DNA of 15,439 bases. Origin: JBKHJZ01 sp046537875. Its GTDB lineage: Bacteria > Actinomycetota > Acidimicrobiia > Acidimicrobiales > VFJN01. The position numbers and the translations under genes were made by a program. The stretch covers positions 1 through 15,439 of the forward strand of contig JBKHJZ010000069.1 in assembly GCA_046537875.1 (NCBI GenBank). The letters run 5' to 3'. Shown one piece after another: positions 5,767 through 12,760 of the stretch; within the stretch, counting starts at the first letter, position 1, and each line of letters opens with the position of its first letter. The notes below the pieces were generated by a model, which worked only from the letters and a program-made list of their open reading frames with translations, was not told where the DNA came from and made no database searches.

Positions 5767-6999
5767 TCAGCCGAGCCCGAGCAGGGCGATGCCGAGCACC
5801 AACGTGAACGCCCCGAGGAAGTCGACCGACGAGGTGACCAGCGGGATGCCGTAGGTGTCGGGGTCGACCCCCGTGCGGTGGGCGGCGACCGTGCCGTAGT
5901 AGGCGATGGCGACGACGAAGAGGATGGCGAGCGCGCCGGCGATGAGCGACACGGCGACCATCCGGCCGGCGCCCGGGCTGGAGTGCCCCAGGGCGCCGGC
6001 CACCAGGTGAGCGCCGATCCCGTTGAACACGTACGCCGGCAGCGCCAGCAGCATCACGAGAGAGATGTCGCGCCGGGCCTGGCGGTCGGGAGTGGAGAGG
6101 GGCGCGACCAGCCCGAGGAACAGCTTCGACGAGAGGCGGCCCGACAGCACCCCGCCGAGCGCCCCGGAACTGGACAGGTGGGCGGGCACGAGCACCAGCA
6201 GCGCCGGCAGCGCCTCGAAGCGCTCGAACGACTTCTCCAGCGCCACGCCTGCGCCGGCGCTCACCGCCCCGGCGACCAGGAGCACCGGGACCGACTCCCG
6301 CACGATGCGACGCAGGTCGGGGGCCGGCGAGCGCCATCCCACGACAAGCGACACCACCGCCGCCACCACCAGGACGAGCCCGAGCGACGGGGTCAGCACC
6401 GACATGCCGAGCAGCAGCGTGGCCAGGTACAGCGCCGGGAGCGTGAGCACGTCGCCCATCGTCGAGACGAGCGGCGCGGTGACGTTGTCCAGGTCCCAGC
6501 CGAAGCGCACGGCCCCCGCCGTGAGCCCGAGCGACGCGGCGAGAACCACCACCGATCCCAGCAGCCCGCCGAGGATGGACACCAGCGCCAGGGCCAGGAG
6601 GTCGATCGACCCCTCGATCCGCAACCCCAGCGCGAGCACCTTGGCCACCACCGCGAGGGCCAGCGACATCCCCATCGTGAGCAGCATCGTGGCCACCACG
6701 TTCTGCCCGAGCACCGCCTCTCGCCGGAGCGACCACCGGAACGTACCGGCGTGGATGGCGGTCGACATCCGGTTGCCGAACGCCCCGAAGATGTTCCCCC
6801 GCAGCCCGATCGCCGCAGGCACCAGCACCAGCAGGCCGGGGTACCGCTCGAACGTCCCGGTGATCGACCCCAGGAAGGCGCCCGCACCCAGGCTGGTGGT
6901 GGAGTTCAGCCCGAGCGCGACCAGGCTCTGCCGGACGCCGGCGGCGTCCGGCCCCAGCAGCGCGCGCAGCCGCGCGAGGACGAGGGCGTTCCGTCGCAT
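5767..6999 (-). CDS. Two-repeat MgtE/SLC41-type divalent cation transporter
   Basis: This integral membrane protein (410 residues from ATG 6999) is built from two MgtE membrane domains in tandem. Half 1 has VPAAIGLRGNIFGAFGNRMS (60-79) and a later DNVTAPLVSTMGD (171-183). Half 2 has the matching VPAHLSSSGALGGVLSGRLS (271-290) and DPDTYGIPLVTSSVD (379-393). The 'D.....P..T...D' signature of the MgtE pore is thus present in both halves, as in SLC41 carriers. Usual bacterial MgtE has a single membrane domain preceded by regulatory N and CBS domains. Those are absent here, and the PhoU-TrkA_C gene immediately downstream probably replaces them. Mg2+ is the family substrate; another divalent ion is possible. 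GTG 7065 could give a longer N-terminus, but ATG 6999 precedes the first recognisable region and leaves room for the divergent promoter. No Shine-Dalgarno is obvious. Confidence 0.88.
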   Translation of the reverse strand: MRRNALVLARLRALLGPDAAGVRQSLVALGLNSTTSLGAGAFLGSITGTFERYPGLLVLVPAAIGLRGNIFGAFGNRMSTAIHAGTFRWSLRREAVLGQNVVATMLLTMGMSLALAVVAKVLALGLRIEGSIDLLALALVSILGGLLGSVVVLAASLGLTAGAVRFGWDLDNVTAPLVSTMGDVLTLPALYLATLLLGMSVLTPSLGLVLVVAAVVSLVVGWRSPAPDLRRIVRESVPVLLVAGAVSAGAGVALEKSFERFEALPALLVLVPAHLSSSGALGGVLSGRLSSKLFLGLVAPLSTPDRQARRDISLVMLLALPAYVFNGIGAHLVAGALGHSSPGAGRMVAVSLIAGALAILFVVAIAYYGTVAAHRTGVDPDTYGIPLVTSSVDFLGAFTLVLGIALLGLG

Positions 7000-7073
7000 C
7001 GGTGGGCTCGTGGAGGTGGCGTCGTCGGGGCTGTGAGCATCGGACCGCCCGACAGTCTGCAACACTCGGCCGC

Positions 7074-8762
7074 ATGTCGCCGGAACCGCCCGCCCGCCCG
7101 GCGTCCGGACCGCCGCGGCCGACCGGCGAGCGGAGCGGCGGCGAGGACGGCCACGACCTCGACGACCAGCTCGCGGCCTACCTCGACGAGGTCTTCGCCG
7201 ACGCACCCCAGCTCGCGACCTTCCACGGGCGGCCCGGGCTCGACACGGAGTCTCCCGACCTCTCGGCAGACGCGATCGCCGAGCGCGAGCAGCGCGACGA
7301 CGCGTGGCTCACCCGGTTCGCCGGCTACGGCGACGCCATGCTCGACCCCGAGCAGCGCACCGACCGCGACCTGGTGATCGCCGTGCTGCGCGGCCGGGCC
7401 GTGTTACGCGACTGGCAGGCCTGGCGCCGGCGACCCGAGCACTACGTGAACCCGGCGCTGATGGGCGTGTTCAGCCTCTTCCTCCGCCGGCCCCTCCCCG
7501 ATCCCGCGCTGGTGGCGGCGGCGGTGGCGCGCCTGTCCGCCGTGCCCGAGCTGCTGGCGGCCGGCCGGGCCAACCTCGACCCGGGCCTCGTGCCCCGCGT
7601 CCTCGCGGAGCGAGGCCTGGGCATGTGCCGCGCCGGCGCCGCCTACGCCCGCGACCTCGTGCCCCGGGAGGTCGACGACCCGGACGCCCGGGCGCGGCTC
7701 GCCGAGGCGGGCGCGGTGGCGGGCGAGGCGTTCGACGGGTTCGCCGCGCACCTCGAGTCGCTGCTCGACGGGGCCGGGGAGAACTGGGCCATCGGCGAGT
7801 CGCGCTACACGGCGCTGCTGCACGAGACCGAGCTGCTCGCGGACGACACCACCCGGCTCCACGAGCGGGGCCGGGCCGCGTGGGCCGAGATCGAGGCGGA
7901 GATGACCGCGATCGCCCGGACCATCGACCCGCTGACCCCCGACTGGCTCGCCGCCGTGCGGTCGTGCGGCGACGATCGGCCCGCCACGCCGGATGCCATG
8001 CGGCTGGCCTACGAGCGCGAGACGGCACGGGCGCGGCAGTTCCTGATCGACCACCGCCTCGTCACGCTCCCCGAGGGCGAGCGCTGTGAGGTCGTCCCGT
8101 CACCGCCGTTCCAGCGCCCGGTGATGGCGGTGGCGTCGTACTTCCCGCCACCCGCCTTCGCGTCGTCGTTGCTCGGGCGGTTCAACGTGCCGTACCCGCC
8201 CGACGGTGCCCCGCCCGAGGAGGTGACCGCCCGGCTCTCCGACAACGGCCACCATGCGATCCCCACGATCACCGCCCACGAGGCCTACCCGGGTCATCAC
8301 TGGCACCTGACGACCATGGCCCGCGCCCGGCCGGTCCGGCGCGTGCACCGCTCGCCCTACTTCACCGAGGGCTGGGCGCTCTACGCCGAGCAGGTCATGC
8401 GGGAGCACGGCTACTTCGCCGACGCCCGGGCCGAGCTGATGCACCTCAGCTTCCGCCTGTTCCGGGCGGCCCGCATCGTGGTGGACACGGCGCTCCACGC
8501 CGGCGACATGACCCGCGACCAGGCCGTCGACCACCTGGTGGACCACGTCGGGCTCACCGAACCGGTCGCCAGGACCGAGGTGGCACGGTACTGCGCCACG
8601 CCCACCCAGGCGGCCGCCTACCTGACCGGCTGCCTGGAGATCGGGCGCCTGCGCGACCGCTGGTTCGCCGAGGGACGCGGGGATCTCCTGGGCTTCCACG
8701 ACTCGCTCGCCGCCACGGGTGCGCTGCCGGTGGCGCTCGCCGAGCGGGCGGGGCTGCCGTGA
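7074..8762 (+). CDS. DUF885-family putative zinc metallopeptidase
   Basis: This 562-residue protein matches the DUF885 family, predicted metallopeptidases with an all-helical fold. The diagnostic site is AHEAYPGHHWH (H402, E403, then H408, H409), followed about 25 residues later by FTEGWALYAEQVM (E432), the expected third zinc ligand region. The earlier core motif GESRYTALLHETELL and the segment HYVNPALMGVFSLF are also family-typical. Length (~550-600) is normal. No signal peptide is visible; the first ~25 residues are Pro/Arg/Gly-rich and probably disordered. The ATG at 7074 is chosen over upstream in-frame options because the divergent transporter gene occupies that DNA. A degenerate -10 (AACACT) lies exactly 7 nt upstream. 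Its stop overlaps the start of the next gene by 4 nt (GTGA), so the two are translationally coupled. The substrate is unknown. Confidence 0.88.
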   Translation: MSPEPPARPASGPPRPTGERSGGEDGHDLDDQLAAYLDEVFADAPQLATFHGRPGLDTESPDLSADAIAEREQRDDAWLTRFAGYGDAMLDPEQRTDRDLVIAVLRGRAVLRDWQAWRRRPEHYVNPALMGVFSLFLRRPLPDPALVAAAVARLSAVPELLAAGRANLDPGLVPRVLAERGLGMCRAGAAYARDLVPREVDDPDARARLAEAGAVAGEAFDGFAAHLESLLDGAGENWAIGESRYTALLHETELLADDTTRLHERGRAAWAEIEAEMTAIARTIDPLTPDWLAAVRSCGDDRPATPDAMRLAYERETARARQFLIDHRLVTLPEGERCEVVPSPPFQRPVMAVASYFPPPAFASSLLGRFNVPYPPDGAPPEEVTARLSDNGHHAIPTITAHEAYPGHHWHLTTMARARPVRRVHRSPYFTEGWALYAEQVMREHGYFADARAELMHLSFRLFRAARIVVDTALHAGDMTRDQAVDHLVDHVGLTEPVARTEVARYCATPTQAAAYLTGCLEIGRLRDRWFAEGRGDLLGFHDSLAATGALPVALAERAGLP

Positions 8763-9367
8763 GGCCTCGCGGCCGCGTCGCCGGGACGGTGACCGCCGGG
8801 ATGGCCGCGGTCGCGCTGCTCGCCGGCTGCGCGGACGACGGCCGCGAGCTGCGCCCGCCCTCCCCCGACCAGACGACGACCACGGCGACGCCGGCCGGCA
8901 CGGGCGATCCCGGCGCCACCGACCTGCTGCGGCTGACGAGCCCGGCGCTGCGCGAGGGGCAGGAGATCCCCCGGCGCCACACGTGCTTCGGCGCCGACGT
9001 GTCCCCCGAGCTGGCCTGGGAGGGCGTCCCGGCGGGGACCGCAGAGGTCGCCGTGGTCGTGCGTGATCCCGACGCCGGCGGGTTCGTCCACTGGGTCGTC
9101 GCCGGCCTCGCTCCGGATGCGGGCGGCGTGGACGAGGGGACCGTGCCTGCCGGGGCGCTCGAGGCCACGAACGGCTTCGGCGAGCCCGGCTGGCGGGGAC
9201 CGTGCCCGCCCGGGGGCACCCACCGGTACGACATCCGGGTGTACGCGCTGGCCGAGCCGTCCGGCATCGCCGCGGGCGACCCCGGGGACGAGGCCGCCGC
9301 GGCGATCGAGTCGGCACCCAGTCACGGGTCGGCGGCCCTGAGCGTCCTGGCGAGCGCCGCAGGCTGA
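8759..9367 (+). CDS. PEBP-family (YbhB/YbcL-like) lipoprotein
   Basis: This 202-residue protein starts with a lipoprotein signal: basic MRPRGR, a hydrophobic run, and the lipobox LLAGC with the lipidated Cys at position 24. A Thr/Pro-rich linker (about 25-55) follows, then one phosphatidylethanolamine-binding-protein domain. PEBP hallmarks are SPELAWEGVP, the ligand-pocket motif VRDPDAGGFVHWVVAGL and GWRGPCPPGGTHRYDIRVYAL, which match the family DPD...HW and G..GP.PP.G.H.Y motifs. Bacterial YbhB/YbcL homologues have no settled function; binding of small anionic ligands is likely from the fold. The GTG start at 8759 overlaps the DUF885 stop (GTGA), so it depends on translation of that gene. 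The lipoprotein sits on the outer face of the membrane, while its partner has no export signal. Confidence 0.9.
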   Translation: MRPRGRVAGTVTAGMAAVALLAGCADDGRELRPPSPDQTTTTATPAGTGDPGATDLLRLTSPALREGQEIPRRHTCFGADVSPELAWEGVPAGTAEVAVVVRDPDAGGFVHWVVAGLAPDAGGVDEGTVPAGALEATNGFGEPGWRGPCPPGGTHRYDIRVYALAEPSGIAAGDPGDEAAAAIESAPSHGSAALSVLASAAG

Positions 9368-9372
9368 CAGTC

Positions 9373-9393
9373 CCGGCAGCAGGGTGCTCCCGG
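9373..9393. terminator. Weak hairpin between convergent genes
   Basis: The 33-nt gap between the PEBP lipoprotein and the acylphosphatase holds CCGG-C-AGCA-GGG-TGCT-C-CCGG. This is two 4-bp stems around one C/C mismatch. It could act as a bidirectional terminator. There is no T-run, and the support is weak. Confidence 0.25.
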
Positions 9394-9400
9394 CCCGAGG

Positions 9401-9739
9401 TCAGCGCACCAGGAAGCGTGAGGCGCCCTCCGGCGTGCGCCGCTCGACGCGGACGCCGGTGACGTGCGCACGCGGGGGACCTCGATGCGCCCAGGCCACC
9501 AGCGCGTCCACCGCGGCCGGATCGCCCTCCGCCTCGATCTCGACGCTTCCGTCGGGGCGGTTCGCCACCCAGCCGGCCAGCCCCAGGCGATCGGCCTCGC
9601 GGCGGCAGGACTCCCGGAACCACACCCCCTGGACCCGGCCGGCGACCACGACGCGCACGCGGATGGCGCCCCGGCGGCCGGGTTCCGGTTCCCCGGCCCG
9701 CACCTCAGCGACCCGGCGGGAACCCGCCCTCGTCGTCAC
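9401..9739 (-). CDS. acyP: Acylphosphatase
   Basis: This small enzyme hydrolyses carboxyl-phosphate bonds such as acetyl or 1,3-bisphosphoglycerate phosphate. The signature VAGRVQGVWFRESC carries the catalytic Arg (R42). GWVANRPDGSVE carries the catalytic Asn (N60). Their 18-residue spacing equals that in well-studied acylphosphatases. The end, VERRTPEGASRFLVR, is the usual C-terminal strand region. The longest form uses GTG 9739 (112 residues), overlapping the end of the upstream membrane-protein gene by 35 nt. GTG 9703, just after that gene's stop (TGAGGTG), or GTG 9658 would give 100 or 85 residues, nearer the family norm of ~90. None has a strong Shine-Dalgarno, so translational coupling is likely. 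The GVWFR form (Trp in place of the common Gly) is a normal bacterial variant. Confidence 0.88.
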   Translation of the reverse strand: MTTRAGSRRVAEVRAGEPEPGRRGAIRVRVVVAGRVQGVWFRESCRREADRLGLAGWVANRPDGSVEIEAEGDPAAVDALVAWAHRGPPRAHVTGVRVERRTPEGASRFLVR

Positions 9740-10523
9740 CCCCAGCGCCCGGCGTGGACTCCTCGGAGTCGACGTCGATCACGTCCCGCGCCCCGCCATC
9801 GGCGCCACCGCCCGCGGTGCTGCGCGCGCCCGCACCGCCGGGACCTCCGCGGCCGCGGGCATCGCCCTGCGCCGGGGCCCGGCCGGCCATCTCGGCCTTG
9901 CGGACCTGGAAGCTGGCGACCGCCAGCGCGATGAGCGACGGCAGGAACAGGAAGCCGGCGCCCAGGATCACCGTGCCGGCCAGCGCGAGCATCGCGAACG
10001 TGAGCAGCCGGCTGCGGTCGGGCCGGCGGTTGGCCCAGACCGCGAACGCGCACACGAGCACCGCCAGAGCGAGGATGAACAGGACCGACGGCTGGGCCTC
10101 GAACAACGAGGTGGTGTCGTCGCCGATGTCGCGGCCGATCTGCATCTCGCGTGCCTGCTCGTACAGGGCACGGAACCTGCCCGGCAACGGCTCGCCCCGG
10201 TCGTCCACCGGGACCCGCACGAACAGCACGCTCACCGCGGAGACGATCGACAGCACGAGCGCGACCAGCACCGCCGTGTCGCCCGGCCGGCGCCCGCGGT
10301 ACCGGGCGGCCATGCCACGACCGGCGGGGCCCGCGCCCGCACCTGCGGGCTCGGTCCCCCCGTCGGCGGGGTCCGTCCCTGCGCCGGCGGACGAGAAGGT
10401 GGCCGCGTCGTCGCTCCGGGAGCGGGCGGCCAGGGCGTTCTCCCGGCGGGCGGCCAGCGCCTCGCGCGCTGCCCGGTTGCGGGCGGCTCGGCGCTGCTTC
10501 GAAGACTGGCGGTTGTCGGGCAC
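9705..10523 (-). CDS. Membrane protein of unknown function with a basic N-terminus and disordered tail
   Basis: This 272-residue protein (GTG 10523) belongs to no family I recognise. Its N-terminus is strongly basic (SSKQRRAARNRAARE, then more Ala/Arg), followed by an Ala/Gly/Pro-rich linker to ~80. A first hydrophobic segment lies at ~83-102. A charged loop (LYEQAREMQIGRDIGDD) of about 45 residues follows, then two or three more hydrophobic segments at ~148-168 and ~176-210 (SVLFILALAVLVCAFAVWA; FAMLALAGTVILGAGFLFL and beyond). The last ~55 residues are Gly/Ala-rich and end in acidic DVIDVDSEES. The long open frame continues upstream to 11045, but there it is only the reverse of the ceramidase-like gene. 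GTG 10523 is supported by TACCGT exactly 7 nt upstream. The overlap with the acylphosphatase gene suggests an operon. Confidence 0.75.
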   Translation of the reverse strand: MPDNRQSSKQRRAARNRAAREALAARRENALAARSRSDDAATFSSAGAGTDPADGGTEPAGAGAGPAGRGMAARYRGRRPGDTAVLVALVLSIVSAVSVLFVRVPVDDRGEPLPGRFRALYEQAREMQIGRDIGDDTTSLFEAQPSVLFILALAVLVCAFAVWANRRPDRSRLLTFAMLALAGTVILGAGFLFLPSLIALAVASFQVRKAEMAGRAPAQGDARGRGGPGGAGARSTAGGGADGGARDVIDVDSEESTPGAGGDDEGGFPPGR

Positions 10524-10530
10524 GCTCTCA

Positions 10531-10536
10531 ACGGTA
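10531..10536 (-). promoter_or_regulatory. Leaderless-type -10 (TACCGT) for the small membrane protein
   Basis: TACCGT on the minus strand fits TANNNT and ends 7 nt before the GTG at 10523, the same geometry seen for the YdjC-family gene. A weak GAGAG lies in the 7-nt gap. No -35 is recognisable 16-18 nt further upstream. Confidence 0.5.
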
Positions 10537-10546
10537 CGTGGCCCGT

Positions 10547-10583
10547 GGCGCGACCATCGACTCGCGCCGGACGGGGCGCGACC
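10547..10583. repeat. 9-bp direct repeat in a divergent intergenic region
   Basis: GGCGCGACC occurs at 10547-10555 and again at 10575-10583, 28 bp apart, each followed by a similar ATCGA/GTTCGA. It lies in the 130-nt region between the divergent membrane-protein and ceramidase-like genes and might be a regulator site. In such GC-rich DNA, chance is a fair alternative. Confidence 0.3.
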
Positions 10584-10653
10584 GTTCGAGGCGGGCGGGG
10601 CGGGCCGACCGCCCGGCGACAACGGGCAGACGGCACGCACAGGGGGACCGACG

Positions 10654-12654
10654 ATGACCGACGGCTGGCGCGTGGCGGCGGACAGCCCGCTGCTCAGGAT
10701 CATCGAGGGCAGCCCGCGCCGGGCCCGGTTCGCGGTCCCGGCCCCCCGTGGCCCGGCGCCCGGTGCACCCACCGACGGCCTACTCGCCGGTGCGGTGGAG
10801 GTCGACATCACCCCACCGCCCGGGATCCCCAAGGCCGGGTACTCCCGCAACGCCCACACGGGCACCGGCGTCCGCAGCCGGCTCCGGGCCCGGATCCTCC
10901 ACCTGCGCGCCGCCGGCGGATCGCTGGCGCTCGTGCAGTGCGACCTGCTCGGTGGCTCGGCCGTGGTGCACCGGCTGGTCGCCCGGGAGGTCGTGGCACG
11001 GACCGACGTGCCGGCCGACGGGCTGATGATCGGCGCCACCCACACGCACGGCGGGCCGGGTCAGTTCCTCGGCACCGACTTCTACAACAGGTACGCGTCC
11101 AACAGGCCGGGCTTCGATGCCGCCCTCACCCAGTTCCTCGCCGAGCGGATCGCGGCCGGGGTGGCCCGGGCCGTCGACGAGCGCCGGCCCGCACGGCTCG
11201 CCGTGGGCGCAACCGAGCTGTGGGGCCTCACCCGCAACCGGTCGCTCACGGCGCACGTGCGCAACTCCGAGGTGGCCGATCGGCGCACGGGGCGCCAGCG
11301 GGCCTACGTCACCGTCGACCCGAGGCTGCACCTGGTGCGGGTCGACGCCGACGAGCCCGATGGTGGCACGGCTCCCCTCGCCGCGACCGTGGTGTTCCCG
11401 GTCCACGGGACCGGCGTGCCGATGCGATCGCGCACCTACAACGCGGACCTCTGGGCCTACGTGACCGACGAGCTCGCCACCCGCATCGCGGCCCGCCACG
11501 GCACGAGGCCGGTGGTCGGGGCGATCGAGGGCCCCCACGCCGACGTCGCACCCGCTGTGCACCCCGGGACGGCAGGCGACCTCGAGGCCCGCCGGGTCGG
11601 GCGCGGCATCGGGGCGGCGGCCGCCGAGCTCCACGCTCGCCTCGACGGCCGGCTGCGCCGCGACGTGACGCTGGCCACCGGGTTGCGCGAGGTCGACCTC
11701 GAGCGGTCGCGGACCGCCGGTGGGGTGACCCTGCCCCGCCGCCCGGCGGTGGGCGCGGCCCTCATGGCGGGCGCCTACGAGAACGAGACACCGGTGCTCC
11801 ACCGACTCCCGCCGTTCCGGCCGGAGCTGCCGCGGCGCTGGCGCACCCACGGGCCGCACGGCACGAAGCGGATCGTGGGAGGCCCGCTCCAGCGGCTGGT
11901 CCTGCCGCGCCGCGGGTTCCCCCGGGTCCTCCCGGTCCAGGTGCTGCGCCTGGACGACACGGTGCTCGTCGGCGTGCCCTTCGAGCTGACGGTCGAGGCG
12001 GGGCGCCGCATCGAGGCTGCGGTGGTCGACCGGGTGCGCGGCCACGGGGTGGGCCGGGTCGTGGTGTCGTCGGTGGCGAACGAGTACGCCGGGTACTGCA
12101 CGACCCCGGAGGAGTACGCGTTGCAGCGCTACGAGGGCGGCCACACCCTCTACGGCCCGCGGACCCAACCGTTCGTGACCGCACACGTCGCCCGCCTGGC
12201 GGCCGAGACGGTGCGGCGCGGCAGCGTCGTCGATCTCGTGCCGACGCGTGCCTTCGACCTGGGGCACCACCGGTTCCTCCCCCCGGCGACCGGGGAGGTG
12301 CCCGACCGCTCGTGGTGCGGCCCCGCCACGTTCACCGACGCCACGGCCACCACGGATCCGGCGTGGGAGCAGGTGTGGTGCGACGTGGCACCCGGCTGGC
12401 TGGCCTGGCACGAGCCGCTGGTCCGGGTGGAGATGGCCGACGGCCACGGGCCCTGGGTCCCCGCGGTGGTCGACGGCCGGGCGGTGGACGACGGCGGCTG
12501 CTCCCTGGAGGTCGCGCACCTCGGGGGCGACCGCGAGAGCCACCGGTACGCGGTGCGATGGTGGGACCCCGGCTTCCGCGCGGGCCGGCGCCACCGGTTC
12601 GTGCTCACCCGCAACGCCGGCCGGCCCGAGCTGGTGGGCGAGGGCTTCGATTGA
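10654..12654 (+). CDS. Neutral/alkaline ceramidase-family protein, nucleophile serine replaced
   Basis: This 666-residue protein shows the neutral ceramidase fold. The first zinc-site motif is GATHTHGGPG (H130, H132). The second His motif is VFPVHGTGVPM (H251), with N263 downstream as in 'GDN.GYA'. PFELTVEAGRRI (E444) matches the zinc-binding Glu strand. NEYAGYCTTPEEYALQRYEG (476-495) matches the Tyr ligand region. The C-terminal ~150 residues fit the Ig-like ceramidase tail. The family nucleophile lies in a (G/N)(D/N)(V/L)SP motif; here the aligned stretch is ADVAP, with Ala299. N-terminal residues show no signal peptide, although characterised ceramidases are exported. ATG 10654 has AGGGGGA 6 nt upstream, and the longer open frame before it is antisense to the divergent gene. 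It is probably a zinc-binding relative with changed chemistry; ceramide hydrolysis should not be assumed. Confidence 0.85.
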   Translation: MTDGWRVAADSPLLRIIEGSPRRARFAVPAPRGPAPGAPTDGLLAGAVEVDITPPPGIPKAGYSRNAHTGTGVRSRLRARILHLRAAGGSLALVQCDLLGGSAVVHRLVAREVVARTDVPADGLMIGATHTHGGPGQFLGTDFYNRYASNRPGFDAALTQFLAERIAAGVARAVDERRPARLAVGATELWGLTRNRSLTAHVRNSEVADRRTGRQRAYVTVDPRLHLVRVDADEPDGGTAPLAATVVFPVHGTGVPMRSRTYNADLWAYVTDELATRIAARHGTRPVVGAIEGPHADVAPAVHPGTAGDLEARRVGRGIGAAAAELHARLDGRLRRDVTLATGLREVDLERSRTAGGVTLPRRPAVGAALMAGAYENETPVLHRLPPFRPELPRRWRTHGPHGTKRIVGGPLQRLVLPRRGFPRVLPVQVLRLDDTVLVGVPFELTVEAGRRIEAAVVDRVRGHGVGRVVVSSVANEYAGYCTTPEEYALQRYEGGHTLYGPRTQPFVTAHVARLAAETVRRGSVVDLVPTRAFDLGHHRFLPPATGEVPDRSWCGPATFTDATATTDPAWEQVWCDVAPGWLAWHEPLVRVEMADGHGPWVPAVVDGRAVDDGGCSLEVAHLGGDRESHRYAVRWWDPGFRAGRRHRFVLTRNAGRPELVGEGFD

Positions 12655-12658
12655 TGCA

Positions 12659-12670
12659 GGGCCGTGGCCC
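12659..12670 (+). terminator. Short hairpin after the ceramidase-like gene
   Basis: GGGCC-GT-GGCCC (or GGGC-CGTG-GCCC) begins 4 nt after the stop at 12654. It is a small GC stem without a T-run, so it is only a weak terminator candidate. The rest of the 102-nt gap holds the promoter and leader ORF of the next gene. Confidence 0.2.
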
Positions 12671-12726
12671 ACGCAGCACAGCCCGTACGGTTCAGCGTCG
12701 ACGTCCATCCCTGTTCGCTCGGCCCC

Positions 12727-12732
12727 TAATGT
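12727..12732 (+). promoter_or_regulatory. Leaderless-type -10 (TAATGT) upstream of the dehydrogenase
   Basis: TAATGT fits TANNNT and ends exactly 7 nt before an ATG at 12740, which opens a six-codon ORF. It is the most AT-rich hexamer in this gap. No clear -35 is seen (TCCATC at the 17-nt spacing). It predicts transcription starting at the ATG of the small ORF. Confidence 0.55.
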
Positions 12733-12739
12733 GGTCGCG

Positions 12740-12760
12740 ATGCCTGGAGCGGCCCGGTGA
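12740..12760 (+). CDS. Six-codon upstream ORF (MPGAAR) overlapping the dehydrogenase start
   Basis: ATG at 12740 opens M-P-G-A-A-R and ends at TGA 12758-12760, which overlaps the GTG start of the dehydrogenase (12757) in a GTGA arrangement. The ATG lies 7 nt after a TANNNT element, so it could be translated from a leaderless mRNA. The ribosome would then finish on top of the next start codon. GGAG (12746-12749) inside the small ORF is the Shine-Dalgarno of the main gene. Translation of this peptide is inferred from position only. Confidence 0.4.
   Translation: MPGAAR

Noticed and set aside
7000..7206. N-terminal extension of the MgtE-type transporter up to 7206
   Set aside because: Arg-rich low-complexity residues overlap the divergent DUF885 gene. 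ATG 6999 is the first sensible start, though GTG 7065 cannot be fully excluded.
5659..7377. 572-codon open frame on the plus strand across the transporter region
   Set aside because: It is the reverse of the MgtE-type gene; the product is a His/Arg/Gln-rich shadow without domains.
8100..9623. 507-codon minus-strand open frame
   Set aside because: It lies opposite the DUF885 and PEBP genes, both well supported, and its translation is low-complexity Arg/Pro/Gly.
10524..11045. N-terminal extension of the small membrane protein to 11045
   Set aside because: The added region is antisense to the ceramidase-like gene and unlike any membrane or soluble domain. GTG 10523 has a TACCGT element 7 nt upstream.
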